Source of the DNA: Pseudomonas asturiensis
GTDB lineage: Bacteria; Pseudomonadota; Gammaproteobacteria; Pseudomonadales; Pseudomonadaceae
Length of the DNA: 64,000 bases
Assembly: GCF_900143095.1 (NCBI RefSeq)
Contig: NZ_FRDA01000005.1
Span: 353,889 to 417,888, forward strand
Reading direction: 5' to 3'
Within the stretch, counting starts at the first letter, position 1. Each line of letters starts with the position of its first letter. Positions 27,548 through 38,307 of this stretch are shown here, one piece after another. The notes under the pieces were generated by a model. It ran no database searches, was not told the origin of the DNA, and saw only the letters and a list, made by a program, of their open reading frames with translations. Made by a program: the position numbers and the translations under genes.

Positions 27548-28027
27548 ATGAATAAGTCGTCTGCACAAGGTTCTGAAGATCCTATCCTGCAATGGGTTAC
27601 GTTCCGCCTGGACAATGAGTCCTATGGCATCAACGTGATGCAGGTCCAGGAAGTGCTGCGCTACACCGAAATCGCTCCGGTACCGGGTGCGCCAAGCTAC
27701 GTGCTGGGCATCATCAACCTGCGCGGTAACGTTGTAACCGTCATCGACACCCGTCAGCGCTTCGGCCTGGCACCGGTCGAAGTCAGCGACAACACCCGTA
27801 TCGTCATCATCGAAGCCGACAAGCAAGTGGTCGGGATTCTGGTCGACAGCGTGGCGGAAGTGGTTTACTTGCGTCAGTCCGAAGTCGAAACCGCACCTAA
27901 CGTCGGTAACGATGAATCGGCCAAGTTCATTCAGGGCGTTTGCAACAAGAACGGCGAACTGTTGATTCTGGTCGAGCTGGACAAAATGATGTCCGAAGAA
28001 GAGTGGTCCGAGCTGGAGAACATCTGA
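27548..28027 (+). CDS. cheW: Chemotaxis coupling protein CheW
   Basis: 159 residues, a complete CheW domain: the N-terminal LQWVTFRLDNESYGINVMQV and the central GAPSYVLGIINLRGNVVTVI motifs are typical. It links chemoreceptors to CheA. A GAGGGG precedes the ATG. It is followed directly by the DUF2802 gene and is the last chemotaxis gene of the long operon. Confidence 0.97.
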   Translation: MNKSSAQGSEDPILQWVTFRLDNESYGINVMQVQEVLRYTEIAPVPGAPSYVLGIINLRGNVVTVIDTRQRFGLAPVEVSDNTRIVIIEADKQVVGILVDSVAEVVYLRQSEVETAPNVGNDESAKFIQGVCNKNGELLILVELDKMMSEEEWSELENI

Positions 28028-28429
28028 TTGATTCTTGAGGTAGCTGTCGTCTTCCTGGGCATTCTCTGGGTCGTTTCCCTGGGAATGTTTCTGGCCCATA
28101 CCAAGCGTCAGCGCAAGCTCGACGCCGAGCGTGACGAGGCAGCTGCCTTGCGTGATCAGCGTATCAAGGAGTTGGCCAGGCGCGTGGACAACTTTCAGAG
28201 CGGCACGGTACGCATGGGTGAAGCCCTTCACGAACTGCGCGCCATCGTTGCGCCGTTGCCGGACAAGCTGACGGCACTGGAACAGCGCGATCCCTCCACG
28301 CTGTCCTTCGCTCAGGCTGCACGCCTGGTCGGCATGGGCGCCAGCATCGACGAGCTGACCCAGTCCTGCGGACTGACTCAGGCTGAAGCGCAGTTGATGA
28401 CCAAGTTGCACGGCAATACGGCGGGCTGA
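28028..28429 (+). CDS. DUF2802 family protein
   Basis: 133 residues from a TTG at 28028 directly after the cheW stop. One N-terminal membrane span (about 2-20, ILEVAVVFLGILWVVSLGMF) is followed by a charged, coiled-coil-like segment (about 27-85) and a C-terminal helical motif (FAQAARLVGMGASIDELTQSCGLTQAEAQLM) that looks like a winged-helix or recruitment fold. The gene always sits at the end of the che cluster in pseudomonads and its function is not established. Confidence 0.85.
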   Translation: MILEVAVVFLGILWVVSLGMFLAHTKRQRKLDAERDEAAALRDQRIKELARRVDNFQSGTVRMGEALHELRAIVAPLPDKLTALEQRDPSTLSFAQAARLVGMGASIDELTQSCGLTQAEAQLMTKLHGNTAG

Positions 28430-28444
28430 CCGCCGTATTGACCC

Positions 28445-28469
28445 CGCCTGATACATTCGCGATCAGGCG
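28445..28469. terminator. Likely bidirectional terminator between the che operon and apt
   Basis: A perfect 8-bp inverted repeat (CGCCTGAT / ATCAGGCG) with a 9-base loop, followed on the + strand by a pyrimidine-rich tail TTCCTTCTCT. It lies between two convergent genes. Confidence 0.6.
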
Positions 28470-28502
28470 TTCCTTCTCTCGGGCCGCTTTTCCAGCAACG
28501 CC

Positions 28503-29051
28503 TTACTGTTCGTCCAGCGCGAATTCAGTCAGGCAGAAGGTTGGAACCGCCATCGCCTGCAGACGCTTCGAACCCCCCAGTTCCGGCAGATCAATGATCG
28601 CAGCGGCTTCGTGAACCTGCGCGCCCATGCGGCGAATCAGGTTGGCGGCGGCAATCAGCGTGCCGCCGGTCGCAATAAGGTCATCGAACATGATCACCGA
28701 GTCGCCATCGCACAGGCTGTCGGCGTGGACTTCCAGGTAGGCTTCCCCGTATTCGGTCTGGTAAGCCTCGCAGAGCACATCAGCGGGCAGCTTGCCTTGC
28801 TTGCGGAACAGCACCAATGGCTTGTTCAAGGCGTAAGCCACGACCGAACCGATCAGAAATCCACGCGCGTCCATGACGCCGATGTGGCTGAAGTCGGCCT
28901 CGATGTAGCGCTGCACGAAGCTGTCGATCACCTGGCGGGTGGCCTTGGGGGACTGGAAGAGCGGGGTGATGTCGCGGAAGACGACACCCGGCTTGGGAAA
29001 GTCCACAACCGGGCGTATCAGGGATTTGAAGCTCAATTCATCGAAAATCAT
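28503..29051 (-). CDS. apt: Adenine phosphoribosyltransferase
   Basis: 182 residues, the normal Apt length. It converts adenine and PRPP to AMP in purine salvage. The N-terminus ([21 protein letters not shown]) and the PRPP-binding loop ([13 protein letters not shown], about 119-131) are diagnostic. It is convergent with the che operon and read in the same direction as anr, which lies 62 bases upstream of it. Confidence 0.98.
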   Translation of the reverse strand: MIFDELSFKSLIRPVVDFPKPGVVFRDITPLFQSPKATRQVIDSFVQRYIEADFSHIGVMDARGFLIGSVVAYALNKPLVLFRKQGKLPADVLCEAYQTEYGEAYLEVHADSLCDGDSVIMFDDLIATGGTLIAAANLIRRMGAQVHEAAAIIDLPELGGSKRLQAMAVPTFCLTEFALDEQ

Positions 29052-29113
29052 CAGAGGTGATCCGGTGCAAGATTGGCCGACAGTTTAAGCCCACCCGTCC
29101 CGGATCGCACCCC

Positions 29114-29848
29114 TCAGCTTTGAATGGCACCGCCCGCCAGCGCGCAGAGCTGAATCGGGTCCAGAATATGCACCTCTTTGCCCTCTGCGCTAATCAGCTC
29201 GTTTTGTTGAAAACGCGTGAACACACGGGAGACGGTTTCGACCGCCAGACCCAGGTGGTTGCCGATTTCGTTGCGCGACATGCTCAGGCGGAACTGATTG
29301 GCGGAAAAGCCTCGTGCCCGAAAGCGCGCCGAGAGATTGACCAGAAAAGTGGCGATGCGCTCATCAGCCGTCTTCTTCGACAGCAGCAACATCATCTGTT
29401 GATCGTCGCGGATTTCGCGGCTCATGACGCGCATCAACTGGCGGCGCAGTTGGGGCAACTGCACGGACAATTCGTCCAGGCGCTCGAAGGGAATCTCGCA
29501 CACCGACGTGGTTTCCAGCGCTTGCGCCGAGACCGGGTACGCCTGGGCGTCCATCCCGGACATGCCCACCAGTTCGCTGGGCAAATGAAAACCGGTGAGC
29601 TGTTCTTCACCTGCGTCACTGATGCTGAACGTTTTCAGGGCCCCGGAGCGAACGGCGTATACCGACTCGAAGGTATCGCCCTGGCGAAACAGGAATTCGC
29701 CCTTCCTCAAGGGACGACCCCGCTTGACGATCTGGTCAAGCGAATCCATGTCTTCAAGGTTCAATGAAAGCGGCAGGCAGAGCGGGGCGAGACTGCAATC
29801 CTTGCAATGAGCCTGGGTTGAAGCACGTGACTTGGCGGGCTCGGACAT
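29114..29848 (-). CDS. anr: Anaerobic regulator Anr (FNR family)
   Basis: 244 residues from the ATG at 29848; a GTG just before it is a less likely start. Four cysteines needed for the 4Fe-4S oxygen sensor are present (three in [12 protein letters not shown] near residues 14-24 and one in TSVCEIPF). The C-terminal helix-turn-helix [19 protein letters not shown] (about 190-209) contains the FNR-type E..SR recognition residues. Sequence is nearly that of P. aeruginosa Anr. It controls the switch to micro-aerobic life, including hemN in this window. Confidence 0.98.
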   Translation of the reverse strand: MSEPAKSRASTQAHCKDCSLAPLCLPLSLNLEDMDSLDQIVKRGRPLRKGEFLFRQGDTFESVYAVRSGALKTFSISDAGEEQLTGFHLPSELVGMSGMDAQAYPVSAQALETTSVCEIPFERLDELSVQLPQLRRQLMRVMSREIRDDQQMMLLLSKKTADERIATFLVNLSARFRARGFSANQFRLSMSRNEIGNHLGLAVETVSRVFTRFQQNELISAEGKEVHILDPIQLCALAGGAIQS

Positions 29849-29992
29849 CACTTAATTCCTTGTGGGAAATCACACATAGGTTGTAAGGGTAACTCACGCA
29901 AGGCAAGTAGGGCCAGTCTGGGAGTGACATCAAGGTTGCCGTCGCTTTGCCGATAGCCTCTCATTCCCTTAATCTGCGCAGGATGACCCTTC

Positions 29993-30457
29993 ATGTCCAT
30001 TTCAGGGCCGTTGTTCACCAGCGTTACGGTGCGTACCCCGACCTCGCAGACCACGTACTCTGCCGATCAGGACGCCATACCACAGGCTTCGAGCGACGCC
30101 AGGGGCATCGAAGTTCACCTGTCGACAGAAGGCAAGGCTGCGGCCAGATCATCGTCCGCTCACTCGGATATAGAGAACAGCGGCTTGCCCACCTCGGTCC
30201 AGAAAGTCCTCAAGGCCATTCGCGAGTTGCAACGCAGGATCGAGGAGACGATGGATCAGATTCAGAAAGTTCTCAACGACAGGAACCTGAGTTATGACGA
30301 ACGACAGACGCGTGCTACGGCGTTACAGGCCGTGCTGGGCATGCTGCAAAGTCAGGTCAGCAATTCGACTGCCGATCTTTCGGTGCTGATGAACCAGCTC
30401 AAATCCAGCGACGGCGACAAGGTCAAGGCGGGCTTGCTGGTTCTTGAAAAAATGTAA
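29993..30457 (+). CDS. Conserved hypothetical protein with coiled-coil C-terminus
   Basis: 154 residues on the opposite strand between anr and hemN. The first 65 residues are Ser/Thr-rich and unstructured; residues about 68-150 are charged and helical with a heptad-like pattern (VLKAIRELQRRIEETMDQIQ). No signal peptide or membrane span. It is convergent with hemN (13 bases between stops) and divergent from anr. I do not recognise a characterised family. Pseudomonas genomes often carry such small helical proteins near anr. Confidence 0.72.
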   Translation: MSISGPLFTSVTVRTPTSQTTYSADQDAIPQASSDARGIEVHLSTEGKAAARSSSAHSDIENSGLPTSVQKVLKAIRELQRRIEETMDQIQKVLNDRNLSYDERQTRATALQAVLGMLQSQVSNSTADLSVLMNQLKSSDGDKVKAGLLVLEKM

Positions 30458-30470
30458 AACTGCTGCCCGC

Positions 30471-31853
30471 TCAGATCACCCGGGAAAATCGTTGGCGATT
30501 CTGCCGGGTGAGGTAGGCATCGAACACGCTGCATACCGAGCGAACCAGCAAGCGTCCAGCAGGCAAGACCTTGATCCTCTCCGCCTCCAGAGCAATCAAC
30601 CCGTCGTTGGCCATCTCGATCAGTTGTGGCCAGATCGCGCTGAAGTAGCGCTCGAAATCTATCGCAAAAGTCTGCTCCAGACCGGCGAAGTGGAGCTGAA
30701 AATGGCAGATCAACTGTTGAATCACCGCACGTCTGATCCGGTCCTCTTCGTTGCAGACCAGCCCGCGCCTGGTTGCCAGTTGATCACTGGCGAGCAGCGT
30801 CTGATAGTCGTTCAGATCGCTGCTGTTCTGGCTGTACAGATTCCCCACCTGACTGATCGCCGACACACCCAGCCCGACAAGGTCGCAGTGTCCATGCGTG
30901 GTATAGCCCTGAAAGTTACGATGCAGTGTGCGTTCTTCCTGCGCGACGGCCAGGTCATCATCGGGCAGGGCGAAGTGATCCATGCCGATATACCGGTAAC
31001 CCGCCCGGGTCAGTTGCGAAACCGTGCGCTCCAGCATGGACAGTCGGTTTTCGGGACTGGGCAGGTCAGCGCTGTCAATGCGCCGTTGCGGCATGAAACG
31101 CTCTGGCAGGTGAGCGTAACTGAACACTGACAGCCGATCCGGCTGCAGTTGGATGATCTCATCGACCGTTTGGGCGAAGCTGTCGAGGGTCTGTTTGGGC
31201 AAACCGTAGATCAGGTCAATGTTGATCGAGCGAAACTGCAGCGTACGTGCTGCCTCGATCAACGTCCGGGTTTCCTCCAGGCTTTGCAGGCGATTGATTG
31301 CCCGCTGCACGGCCGGCTCCAGGTCCTGGACGCCCAGGCTGATCCGGTTGAACCCCAGTTCACGCAACAGCCCCATGGTCGCCCAATCGGCTTCGCGAGG
31401 ATCAATCTCGATGCTGTAGTCGCCCGAGTCGTCGTCCGGCAAAGTGAAGTGCGTACGCAGATGCGCCATCAACTGTCGCAACTGGTCGTGGCTGAGAAAC
31501 GTCGGCGTACCGCCGCCCAGATGCAACTGCTCGACGACCTGACCCGCATCGACGTGGCACCCGAGCATCTGAATTTCCTGCATCAAGCGCTGCAGATAAA
31601 CCTGAGCCCGACCACGGTCCTTGGTGATGACCTTGTTGCAGGCGCAGTAGTAACACACGTTGGCGCAGAACGGGATATGCACATACAGCGACAACGCGCG
31701 CATCGCCTTGCGACTGTCACGCAGCGCATGCAGCAGCTCGAAGGCCCCCACATCGGTCTTGAACTGCACGGCAGTCGGATACGAGGTGTAACGCGGCCCG
31801 GTGAGATCGTAACGGCGGATCAGGTCTGAATCCCAACGAATGACGTCCAGCAT
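30471..31853 (-). CDS. hemN: Oxygen-independent coproporphyrinogen III oxidase HemN
   Basis: 460 residues from the ATG at 31853 (MLDVIRWDSDLIRRYDL); an ATG six bases upstream and one at 31892 are possible but less like the family. Radical SAM enzyme that makes protoporphyrinogen IX without oxygen in heme synthesis. The cluster-binding motif CYYCACNKV (Cx3CxxC, about residues 62-70) and GGTPTFL are visible. An ANR box lies about 60 bases upstream, so it is expected to be induced at low oxygen, matching the need for heme in cbb3 oxidase. Confidence 0.97.
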   Translation of the reverse strand: MLDVIRWDSDLIRRYDLTGPRYTSYPTAVQFKTDVGAFELLHALRDSRKAMRALSLYVHIPFCANVCYYCACNKVITKDRGRAQVYLQRLMQEIQMLGCHVDAGQVVEQLHLGGGTPTFLSHDQLRQLMAHLRTHFTLPDDDSGDYSIEIDPREADWATMGLLRELGFNRISLGVQDLEPAVQRAINRLQSLEETRTLIEAARTLQFRSINIDLIYGLPKQTLDSFAQTVDEIIQLQPDRLSVFSYAHLPERFMPQRRIDSADLPSPENRLSMLERTVSQLTRAGYRYIGMDHFALPDDDLAVAQEERTLHRNFQGYTTHGHCDLVGLGVSAISQVGNLYSQNSSDLNDYQTLLASDQLATRRGLVCNEEDRIRRAVIQQLICHFQLHFAGLEQTFAIDFERYFSAIWPQLIEMANDGLIALEAERIKVLPAGRLLVRSVCSVFDAYLTRQNRQRFSRVI

Positions 31854-31915
31854 GCGCATGTTTCCCGGATGGGGTAATTGGGGCAGGAGCATACGAGGGG
31901 CGTATTTATGGGATG

Positions 31916-31929
31916 TTGATGTGGGTCAA
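31916..31929 (-). promoter_or_regulatory. ANR/FNR box upstream of hemN
   Basis: TTGATGTGGGTCAA matches the consensus TTGAT-N4-ATCAA at 9 of 10 fixed positions and is palindromic in layout. It lies 63 bases before the hemN ATG, compatible with activation from around -41.5. Confidence 0.82.
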
Positions 31930-31958
31930 CCGGTTTTGCAGCGAGCAAGCCTGATCAG

Positions 31959-32642
31959 TCAGTGCCCCATCAACCAATGCTGATGAGGCCCCGGCAACGT
32001 CCATATTCCAAACAGCATCACCAGCACGCCACCTGTCGCACGCACGCTGCGTTTACGCAGCAGTGCGGTAGTGCGTTCGGCGGCCAGGCCAGTGGCAAGC
32101 AGTACGGGCCAGGTGCCCAGGCCGAACGCCAGCATCAGCAGGGCGCTGTCGATGGCGTTGCCCTGGCTCGCGGCCCAGAGCAGGGTGCTGTAGACCAACC
32201 CGCAGGGCAGCCAGCCCCACAGTGCGCCCAGAAGAAGGGCGCGGGGGATGCTCGAAATGGGCAGCAGACGGGTAGCGATGGGTTGCAGATGGCGCCACAG
32301 GCCCCGGCCCAGGCGTTCAATGCGGGTCAGGCCGCTCCACCAGCCGGCGAGGTACAGGCCCATGGCGATCAGTAACAGCGCGGCGACGACGCGCATGGTG
32401 GTCGCCCCTGGACTGTTGGCGACTGCCCAGCCGACCAGGCCACTGAAGAAACCGGCAATCGCGTAGCTGACGATGCGCCCCAGGTTGTAGGCCATCAACA
32501 GCCGCAGCCGCTGTGTACGCTGTTCTCGGGGAATGGCCAGGGTCAATGCGCCCATCAGCCCGCCACACATGCCCAGGCAATGCCCGCCGCCCAGCAGCCC
32601 CAGTATCAGAGCGGAAAACAGCAGGGGTATCAGGTCAGACAT
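31959..32642 (-). CDS. DsbD_2/TauE-SafE-like membrane protein of the cco locus
   Basis: 227 residues with about six membrane spans and the motif GGGHCLGMCGGLMGA (about residues 18-32), a Cys pair in the first helix typical of the DsbD_2 branch often annotated as sulfite exporter TauE/SafE. A second conserved part is LLGALWGWLPCGLVYSTL with another Cys. Proteins of this type sit beside ccoGHIS in many pseudomonads and are thought to act in cytochrome or copper maturation, but the substrate is unproven. It follows ccoS closely in the same direction. Confidence 0.85.
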   Translation of the reverse strand: MSDLIPLLFSALILGLLGGGHCLGMCGGLMGALTLAIPREQRTQRLRLLMAYNLGRIVSYAIAGFFSGLVGWAVANSPGATTMRVVAALLLIAMGLYLAGWWSGLTRIERLGRGLWRHLQPIATRLLPISSIPRALLLGALWGWLPCGLVYSTLLWAASQGNAIDSALLMLAFGLGTWPVLLATGLAAERTTALLRKRSVRATGGVLVMLFGIWTLPGPHQHWLMGH

Positions 32643-32650
32643 GATGAGCT

Positions 32651-32869
32651 TCAGGCATGGGGTTTTCCGTCGCTGTCTGACCGTTTGTGATCAGATGGAG
32701 TGTTCTGTGCTGCAGCCTGATGGTCGGGATCCTGATCGTCGAACAGGATGCTGTGGGCCGGACCGTCCATGTCGTCGTATTGCCCATCGTCCACCGCCCA
32801 GAAAAACACATAGATCGCCACGCCGACCAGCAGCAAAGCGGCAGGAATCATGATGTAGAGCGCGGGCAT
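32651..32869 (-). CDS. ccoS: cbb3 oxidase maturation protein CcoS
   Basis: 72 residues from ATG 32869. One N-terminal membrane span ([20 protein letters not shown]) followed by the family motif [20 protein letters not shown]. CcoS is required to insert heme b and copper into CcoN. Its start overlaps the end of ccoI by 22 bases, as is common. Confidence 0.95.
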   Translation of the reverse strand: MPALYIMIPAALLLVGVAIYVFFWAVDDGQYDDMDGPAHSILFDDQDPDHQAAAQNTPSDHKRSDSDGKPHA

Positions 32870-35298
32870 GAGACCTCCTGGGCGAATCGTGCCGCGTGTG
32901 GAAGGCGTGTCAGGCGCAGGGCGTTGAGCACCACGATCAGCGAGCTTGCGGACATGCCGATGGCCGCCCAGATCGGGGTGATCCAGCCCAGCGCGGCAAA
33001 CGGCAACATGACGCCATTGTACAAGCCGGCCCACAACAGGTTTTCGATAATCACCCGACGGGTGCGGCGCGCCAGTTCAAAGGCGTCGATCAGGCTGTGA
33101 AGGCGGTTGGAGAGCAGCACCGCGTCAGCGCCGGTCTTGGTCAGGTCGGTGGCCGAGCCCATGGCCACGCTGATGTTGGCGGCCGCCATCACCGGTACAT
33201 CATTCACACCGTCGCCAATCATCAGCACGTTGTGCCCTTGTGCCTGCAATTGCTGCAGCACGGCCAGCTTGTCTTCGGGTCGCAGGCCGCCGCGTGCGTC
33301 GTCGATACCCAGCGTCGTTGCCACCGTCTGCACCATGGGCGAGCTGTCTCCGGACAGCAGCAGGGTGTTCCAGCCGCGTGCCTTGCAGGCTTGCAGCAGC
33401 TCAATGGCGTCGTCGCGTAGTCGATCGTCCAGGCCGAACCAGGCGAGCGGGCCTTCAGTGTTGCCCAGCAGCAGCCATTGGCCGGTCTCGTCCGGCATCT
33501 GCAGTACCTTGGTATTGCTCAGTGCGCAGACAAACGCTGGCTGGCCGATGCGTAACCGTTGATCACCCATGCAGCCTTCCAGACCGCGTCCGGGTGTATT
33601 CAGTACATCCCGAGCGACGAGAGGCACCTGGCCGAAGGCGCGTGCGATAGGGTGCCCGGATCGGCTTTCCAGCGCGGCGGCCAGTTCCAGGCAGGTGTCT
33701 GCGTCGAGTCTTCCCAGAGGAAGAACCGCTCGTAGCGTCAGGCGTCCTTCGGTCAGTGTGCCGGTCTTGTCGAAGATGACGGTGTCGATCCTGTTCAGGC
33801 CCTCCAGCACATGACCGCGGGTCAGCAGCAGGCCCAGCCTGTGCAGCGTGCCGGTGGCTGCAGTGAGTGCCGTGGGCGTTGCCAGCGACAGGGCGCAGGG
33901 GCAAGTGGCGACCAGCATTGCCAGAACGATCCATAAGGCGCGTGACGCATCGAGTTGCCACCAGACGAGACCGATAACGGCGGCGGCGATCAGGGAGAGC
34001 AGCAGAAAGACCTGCGCTGCGCGGTCTGCCATGCCGGCCAGTCGTGGCTTGTCTGCCTGTGCACGTTCCAGCAGGCGAACGATGGCGGACAGTTGGGTGT
34101 CATGCCCCAGGGCGAGTACCTGAATCGTCAACGGGCTCTCGACATTGAGGGTGCCTGCCGTGACGCGGTCGCCTGCGGTTCTTGGCCTGGGCAGGTATTC
34201 ACCCGTCAGCAGGGATTCGTCGACACTCGACTGACCGTCGAGAATCGTACCGTCGACGGGTATCACCGTGCCGGGCTGCACCCGCACGCGATCACCCAGG
34301 CCCAACTCTCTGAGCAGAATGCGCTCGGTCTGGCCGTCCTTGATCAGTCGCAGGCACGAGGCAGGCAGCACATTGACCAATTGTGCCGTCGCAACGGCAG
34401 TACGTTCACGTGCCCGGCGCTCCAGATAGCGCCCGGCCAGCAGGAACAGCGCGAACATGCCGACGGCATCGACGTACAGCTCTCCTGTTCCGGTGATGGC
34501 GGTCCAGATACCTGCGACATAGGCGGTGCCGATGGCCAGCGATACCGACACATCCATGGTCAGGTGGCGGCTGCGAAGATCGCGCAATGCGCCACGGAAG
34601 AACGGCGTGCAGCTGTAGAACACGATGGGCGTGGTCAGAAACAGCGCCACCCAGCGCAAGATCGTGTGCATCTGCGGGCTCAGGTCGAGGTTGAATTCCG
34701 GCCACGTTGCCATGGTTGCCATCATCGCCTGAAACCACAGCAGACCGGCGACGCCCAATTGCCTTAGCGCCCGCCGGTTCTCGCAGGCCAGCCGCTCGGC
34801 GGCCTGATCCGCCTGCCAGGGATGTGCGACGTAGCCGATGCCGCGCAGCGCGTTCAGCAATTGACTGAAGCTGACCTGATGACTGATCCAGTGCACCGTC
34901 AGGCGATGATTGGACAGGTTCAGCCGCGCTTCGACCACGCCTGCAAGCCTGCCGAGCCGCTGTTCGATCAGCCAGCCACAGGCCGCGCAACTGATGCCTT
35001 CGATGAGCAGGGTGGTTTGCGACACATCTGCGTCATGACGCACAAAAGGGGCCTGTACGTCCGGGCGATCGTAGAGTGCCAGTTCGTCGGGCACTGGCGT
35101 GGGCAGGTTTTCCGGGTTCGTGGAGGTCTCACTGCGATGGCTGTAATAGTGTTCTAGCCCGCCTGCAACGATGGCCTCGACCACCGCCTGACAGCCCGGG
35201 CAACAGAGCTCGCGGGTTTCGCCAAGCACCACGGCGGTGAAGCGGCTGCCCGCCGGAACGGGCAGGGCGCAGTGATAGCAGAGCAGGGGCGCGTTCAC
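32848..35298 (-). CDS. ccoI: Copper-translocating P-type ATPase CcoI/FixI
   Basis: 816 residues. An N-terminal Cys-rich segment (CYHC...CCPGC, about 7-36), an HMA metal-binding domain with CAAC (about 100), eight membrane spans with the CPC motif ([15 protein letters not shown]), phosphorylation site DKTGTLTEG and the hinge motif [10 protein letters not shown]. It exports copper to the periplasm for cbb3 assembly. The ccoGHIS genes are consecutive; ccoH ends one base before this start. Confidence 0.96.
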   Translation of the reverse strand: MNAPLLCYHCALPVPAGSRFTAVVLGETRELCCPGCQAVVEAIVAGGLEHYYSHRSETSTNPENLPTPVPDELALYDRPDVQAPFVRHDADVSQTTLLIEGISCAACGWLIEQRLGRLAGVVEARLNLSNHRLTVHWISHQVSFSQLLNALRGIGYVAHPWQADQAAERLACENRRALRQLGVAGLLWFQAMMATMATWPEFNLDLSPQMHTILRWVALFLTTPIVFYSCTPFFRGALRDLRSRHLTMDVSVSLAIGTAYVAGIWTAITGTGELYVDAVGMFALFLLAGRYLERRARERTAVATAQLVNVLPASCLRLIKDGQTERILLRELGLGDRVRVQPGTVIPVDGTILDGQSSVDESLLTGEYLPRPRTAGDRVTAGTLNVESPLTIQVLALGHDTQLSAIVRLLERAQADKPRLAGMADRAAQVFLLLSLIAAAVIGLVWWQLDASRALWIVLAMLVATCPCALSLATPTALTAATGTLHRLGLLLTRGHVLEGLNRIDTVIFDKTGTLTEGRLTLRAVLPLGRLDADTCLELAAALESRSGHPIARAFGQVPLVARDVLNTPGRGLEGCMGDQRLRIGQPAFVCALSNTKVLQMPDETGQWLLLGNTEGPLAWFGLDDRLRDDAIELLQACKARGWNTLLLSGDSSPMVQTVATTLGIDDARGGLRPEDKLAVLQQLQAQGHNVLMIGDGVNDVPVMAAANISVAMGSATDLTKTGADAVLLSNRLHSLIDAFELARRTRRVIIENLLWAGLYNGVMLPFAALGWITPIWAAIGMSASSLIVVLNALRLTRLPHAARFAQEVSCPRSTS

Positions 35299-35299
35299 G

Positions 35300-35839
35300 T
35301 CAGTCCTTTCGGCCTTGAGCCGCCTGCAACGGCTCGTCGCCCAGCGTCAACGTTCGCTCCGGCCTGATCCATTCTTCTTCGAACAGGCGCCATGTCTGGC
35401 CGCCTTCGGTGCCCAGTAATTCGACGAAGCGCCGGCCTTCGACCCGGTCCTGAAGTTGCCCGATGTAGCGACCTGCTTCTGACGGGCTGCGGGTCAGGAA
35501 TACGCGGCGATCCATGTCCGGCCGGGTCGGTGATATCAGGTTCAGCTCCAGCCTTTCAGGGTTGCTGTTGCCGCTCAGGCGCAGTTCGGCTTCGCCGGTG
35601 ACGTCGTCCAGATGAAGGCTGGCACGCAGCATGAGGGTCTGGGCCAGTACCTCGCGGTTGATGGAGCGATTGATACCTTTGCCCGCTTCGTAATAGTTAT
35701 CGGTGACCAGGTTGTCTGGATGATTGATCGCGATGCCCGCCATGGTCAGGCTGAGCAGCACCGAACAACTCAACATGCCAATGATGATCCAGGGCCAGAG
35801 GTGCTTGTACCAGGGACGTGCAGCGGTTGCGGCTGGCAT
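35300..35839 (-). CDS. ccoH: cbb3 oxidase assembly protein CcoH (FixH family)
   Basis: 179 residues from ATG 35839; the longer frame to 36022 runs into ccoG and is not used. One membrane span (about 12-36, [20 protein letters not shown]) then a periplasmic beta domain with [20 protein letters not shown], the FixH signature. It stabilises the oxidase and its maturation complex. Ten bases from ccoG. Confidence 0.94.
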   Translation of the reverse strand: MPAATAARPWYKHLWPWIIIGMLSCSVLLSLTMAGIAINHPDNLVTDNYYEAGKGINRSINREVLAQTLMLRASLHLDDVTGEAELRLSGNSNPERLELNLISPTRPDMDRRVFLTRSPSEAGRYIGQLQDRVEGRRFVELLGTEGGQTWRLFEEEWIRPERTLTLGDEPLQAAQGRKD

Positions 35840-35849
35840 GGCGATGCTC

Positions 35850-37265
35850 TTAGCGAATGGACGGGCCGATGAACCGGCTGCGGGTTTCGACACGGGTGTC
35901 GTCGTGGTCGTTATCCGTGAGAATGAAGGTGACCTCCTGCGAACTCGACGGCAGGGCTTCAGGCGCGCTGGACAATTGCACCGCGATGCTGATGATCTCG
36001 CCTGCCTCGACAGTGATTTCACGAAGTCCCTGCCATTTCAGATCCGGCAGTCCGCGGGCCTCCAGCACGTAGTTATGAGCGACCTGATCCTTGTTCATGA
36101 CCTTGAGGCTGTAGACGTTTTCGATACGCCCCTCGGCGTTTTCCCGATACAGCGTGCGGTCCTTGCTGACATCCAGTCCCGCCAGCGAGCGGGTCATGAA
36201 GGCGCTGATTAGCAGACCGATCATCAGCAGCAGTACCAGCGCATAGCCGATCAGGCGCGGACGCAATGTACGCGTTGCCTGCCCCGACAGCGCGTGCTCG
36301 GTGGTGTAGCTGATCAGCCCGCGTGGATACGCCATTCTGTCCATGACCGTATTGCAGGCATCGATACAGGCTGCGCAACCGATGCACTCGACCTGCAAAC
36401 CGTCGCGAATGTCGATGCCGGTCGGGCACACCTGAACGCACATCGTGCAGTCGATGCAATCGCCCAGCCCCTGCGCTTGATAATCCGCCTCTTTTTTCCG
36501 CGCACCGCGCTGCTCACCGCGTTGCGGGTCGTAGGACACGATCAGGGTGTCCTTGTCGAACATCACGCTCTGGAAGCGCGCGTACGGGCACATGTAGATG
36601 CACACCTGCTCGCGCAGCCAGCCCGCGTTGGCGTAGGTCGCAAGGGTAAAGAACCCGACCCAGAAATACGCCCAGCCATCGGCCTGGCCGGTGAACAGGT
36701 CGATGCTCAGTTGCCGAATGGGCGAAAAATAACCGACGAAGGTCAGTCCGGTGACAAAGCCGATCAACAGCCACAGGCTGTGTTTGGCCAGCTTGCGCAG
36801 CAGTTTTTCGCTGCTCATGGGCGAGCTGTCGAGTTTGATGCGCTGGTTACGGTCGCCTTCAGTGAGCTTCTCGCACGCCATGAAGATCCACGTCCACACG
36901 CTCTGCGGGCAGGTATAACCGCACCATACGCGCCCTGCGTAAACCGTCACGAAGAACAGTCCGAACGCCGCAACGATCAACAGGCCGGACAGCAGGATAA
37001 AGTCCTGTGGCCAGAAGGTTGCGCCGAAAATGTAGAACCGCCGCTCAGGCAGGTCCCACCACACGGCCTGATGCCCATCAAGGTTGAGCCAGACCGTCCC
37101 GAAGTAAATCAGCAGCAGCACCGCCCCGGCCGTCATACGCAGGTTGCGATACAAACCCTTGAACGCACGGGTATAGATTTTTTCGTGCGAGGCATACAGG
37201 TCGACGAAAGCGTCTTCGCCATCCGTTGGGGGCGTGATGTTGTGTACCGGGATCCGTTCATTCAT
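35850..37265 (-). CDS. ccoG: cbb3 oxidase accessory ferredoxin-like protein CcoG (RdxA/FixG)
   Basis: 471 residues. Several membrane spans and two 4Fe-4S motifs (CIDCTMCVQVCPTGIDIRDG and CIGCAACIDACNTVMDRM, about 265-315). CcoG is a periplasm/membrane Cu(II) reductase feeding Cu(I) to oxidase assembly. The N-terminal region includes a VWCGYTCPQSVWTWIF motif. First gene of the ccoGHIS part, separated from ccoP by 64 bases with no ANR box seen. Confidence 0.97.
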   Translation of the reverse strand: MNERIPVHNITPPTDGEDAFVDLYASHEKIYTRAFKGLYRNLRMTAGAVLLLIYFGTVWLNLDGHQAVWWDLPERRFYIFGATFWPQDFILLSGLLIVAAFGLFFVTVYAGRVWCGYTCPQSVWTWIFMACEKLTEGDRNQRIKLDSSPMSSEKLLRKLAKHSLWLLIGFVTGLTFVGYFSPIRQLSIDLFTGQADGWAYFWVGFFTLATYANAGWLREQVCIYMCPYARFQSVMFDKDTLIVSYDPQRGEQRGARKKEADYQAQGLGDCIDCTMCVQVCPTGIDIRDGLQVECIGCAACIDACNTVMDRMAYPRGLISYTTEHALSGQATRTLRPRLIGYALVLLLMIGLLISAFMTRSLAGLDVSKDRTLYRENAEGRIENVYSLKVMNKDQVAHNYVLEARGLPDLKWQGLREITVEAGEIISIAVQLSSAPEALPSSSQEVTFILTDNDHDDTRVETRSRFIGPSIR

Positions 37266-37329
37266 TGCGCGGTCCAGCAGCGAAAGTATTCAACGGGCCG
37301 CCGTCGAGCCGCTTGCTGACAATGCGCGG

Positions 37330-38307
37330 TCATTGAGAGGCCGCCGGTTTTTCCTGACGCGACAGGCTGTACACATACGCCGCCAGAATATGCACGCGGT
37401 CATCGCCCTGCGTCGCTTGCTGCGCCGGCATCTGCCCTTGACGGCCATAACGGATGGTCTGCTGAAGCTGGGCAAAACTCGATCCGTAGATAAAGCCGCC
37501 AGGCTGTGTCAGGTCTGGAGCCCCGAGCACCGCCAGGCCTTTGCCTTCTGCCCCGTGGCAAGCGATGCAACTGGTGGCATAAAGCTTTTGCCCGGCAACC
37601 GGATCAGCCTTGGCCCCTTCAGGCAGGGCTCGATCGTTCATGAGCGTCATGACGTATGCCGAGACGTCGCGCACGCCTTGCTCGCCCAACACCTCGCCCC
37701 AGGCGGGCATTATCGCGTGACGGCCGTTCAGGATGGAGGTCTTGATGGATTCTGTGTCGCCACCCCAACGCCAGTTCGCGTCGGTCAGGTTCGGAAAGCC
37801 ATAGGCGCCTTTCGCATCCGAGCCATGACAGACCGAGCAGTTGGAGGCGAACAGCCGCGCACCCATACCCAACGCTTTGGGATCCTTGGCGACTTCCTCG
37901 ATGGGCATGGCGGCGTATTTGGCAAACAACGGCCCGAAACGGGCTTCGGCACTTGCCACTTCCTTTTCCCATTCATGAACACCGGTCCAGCCTTGCCTGC
38001 CGTCAGCAAATTCACGCTTTTTGTCCGTGTCCAGATAGGTGTAGCCAGGCAGCAGGCCTTGCCAGTTACCCAATCCCGGGTACAGCACCAGATAACCCAC
38101 AGCGAACACAATGGTGCCTATGAACAGCTTGAACCACCACGCAGGCAGGGGATTGTCGTATTCCTCGATGCCATCGAAGGTGTGGCCCATGGTCTCGTTG
38201 GTCTGATCCTTGCGCTCGCCTTTGCGCGTCGCCATCAGCAACCAGATCAGTGCGACCAGCGTGCCCAGCGTCAGTGCCGTGACATACAGGCTCCAGAAGG
38301 TACTCAT
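37330..38307 (-). CDS. ccoP: cbb3 oxidase diheme subunit CcoP
   Basis: 325 residues. Two N-terminal membrane spans (about 5-25 and 58-80) and two class I cytochrome c domains with CxxCH motifs CSVCH (about 138) and CIACH (about 225). It carries electrons to CcoO/CcoN. Overlaps the ccoQ stop by four bases. Confidence 0.97.
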   Translation of the reverse strand: MSTFWSLYVTALTLGTLVALIWLLMATRKGERKDQTNETMGHTFDGIEEYDNPLPAWWFKLFIGTIVFAVGYLVLYPGLGNWQGLLPGYTYLDTDKKREFADGRQGWTGVHEWEKEVASAEARFGPLFAKYAAMPIEEVAKDPKALGMGARLFASNCSVCHGSDAKGAYGFPNLTDANWRWGGDTESIKTSILNGRHAIMPAWGEVLGEQGVRDVSAYVMTLMNDRALPEGAKADPVAGQKLYATSCIACHGAEGKGLAVLGAPDLTQPGGFIYGSSFAQLQQTIRYGRQGQMPAQQATQGDDRVHILAAYVYSLSRQEKPAASQ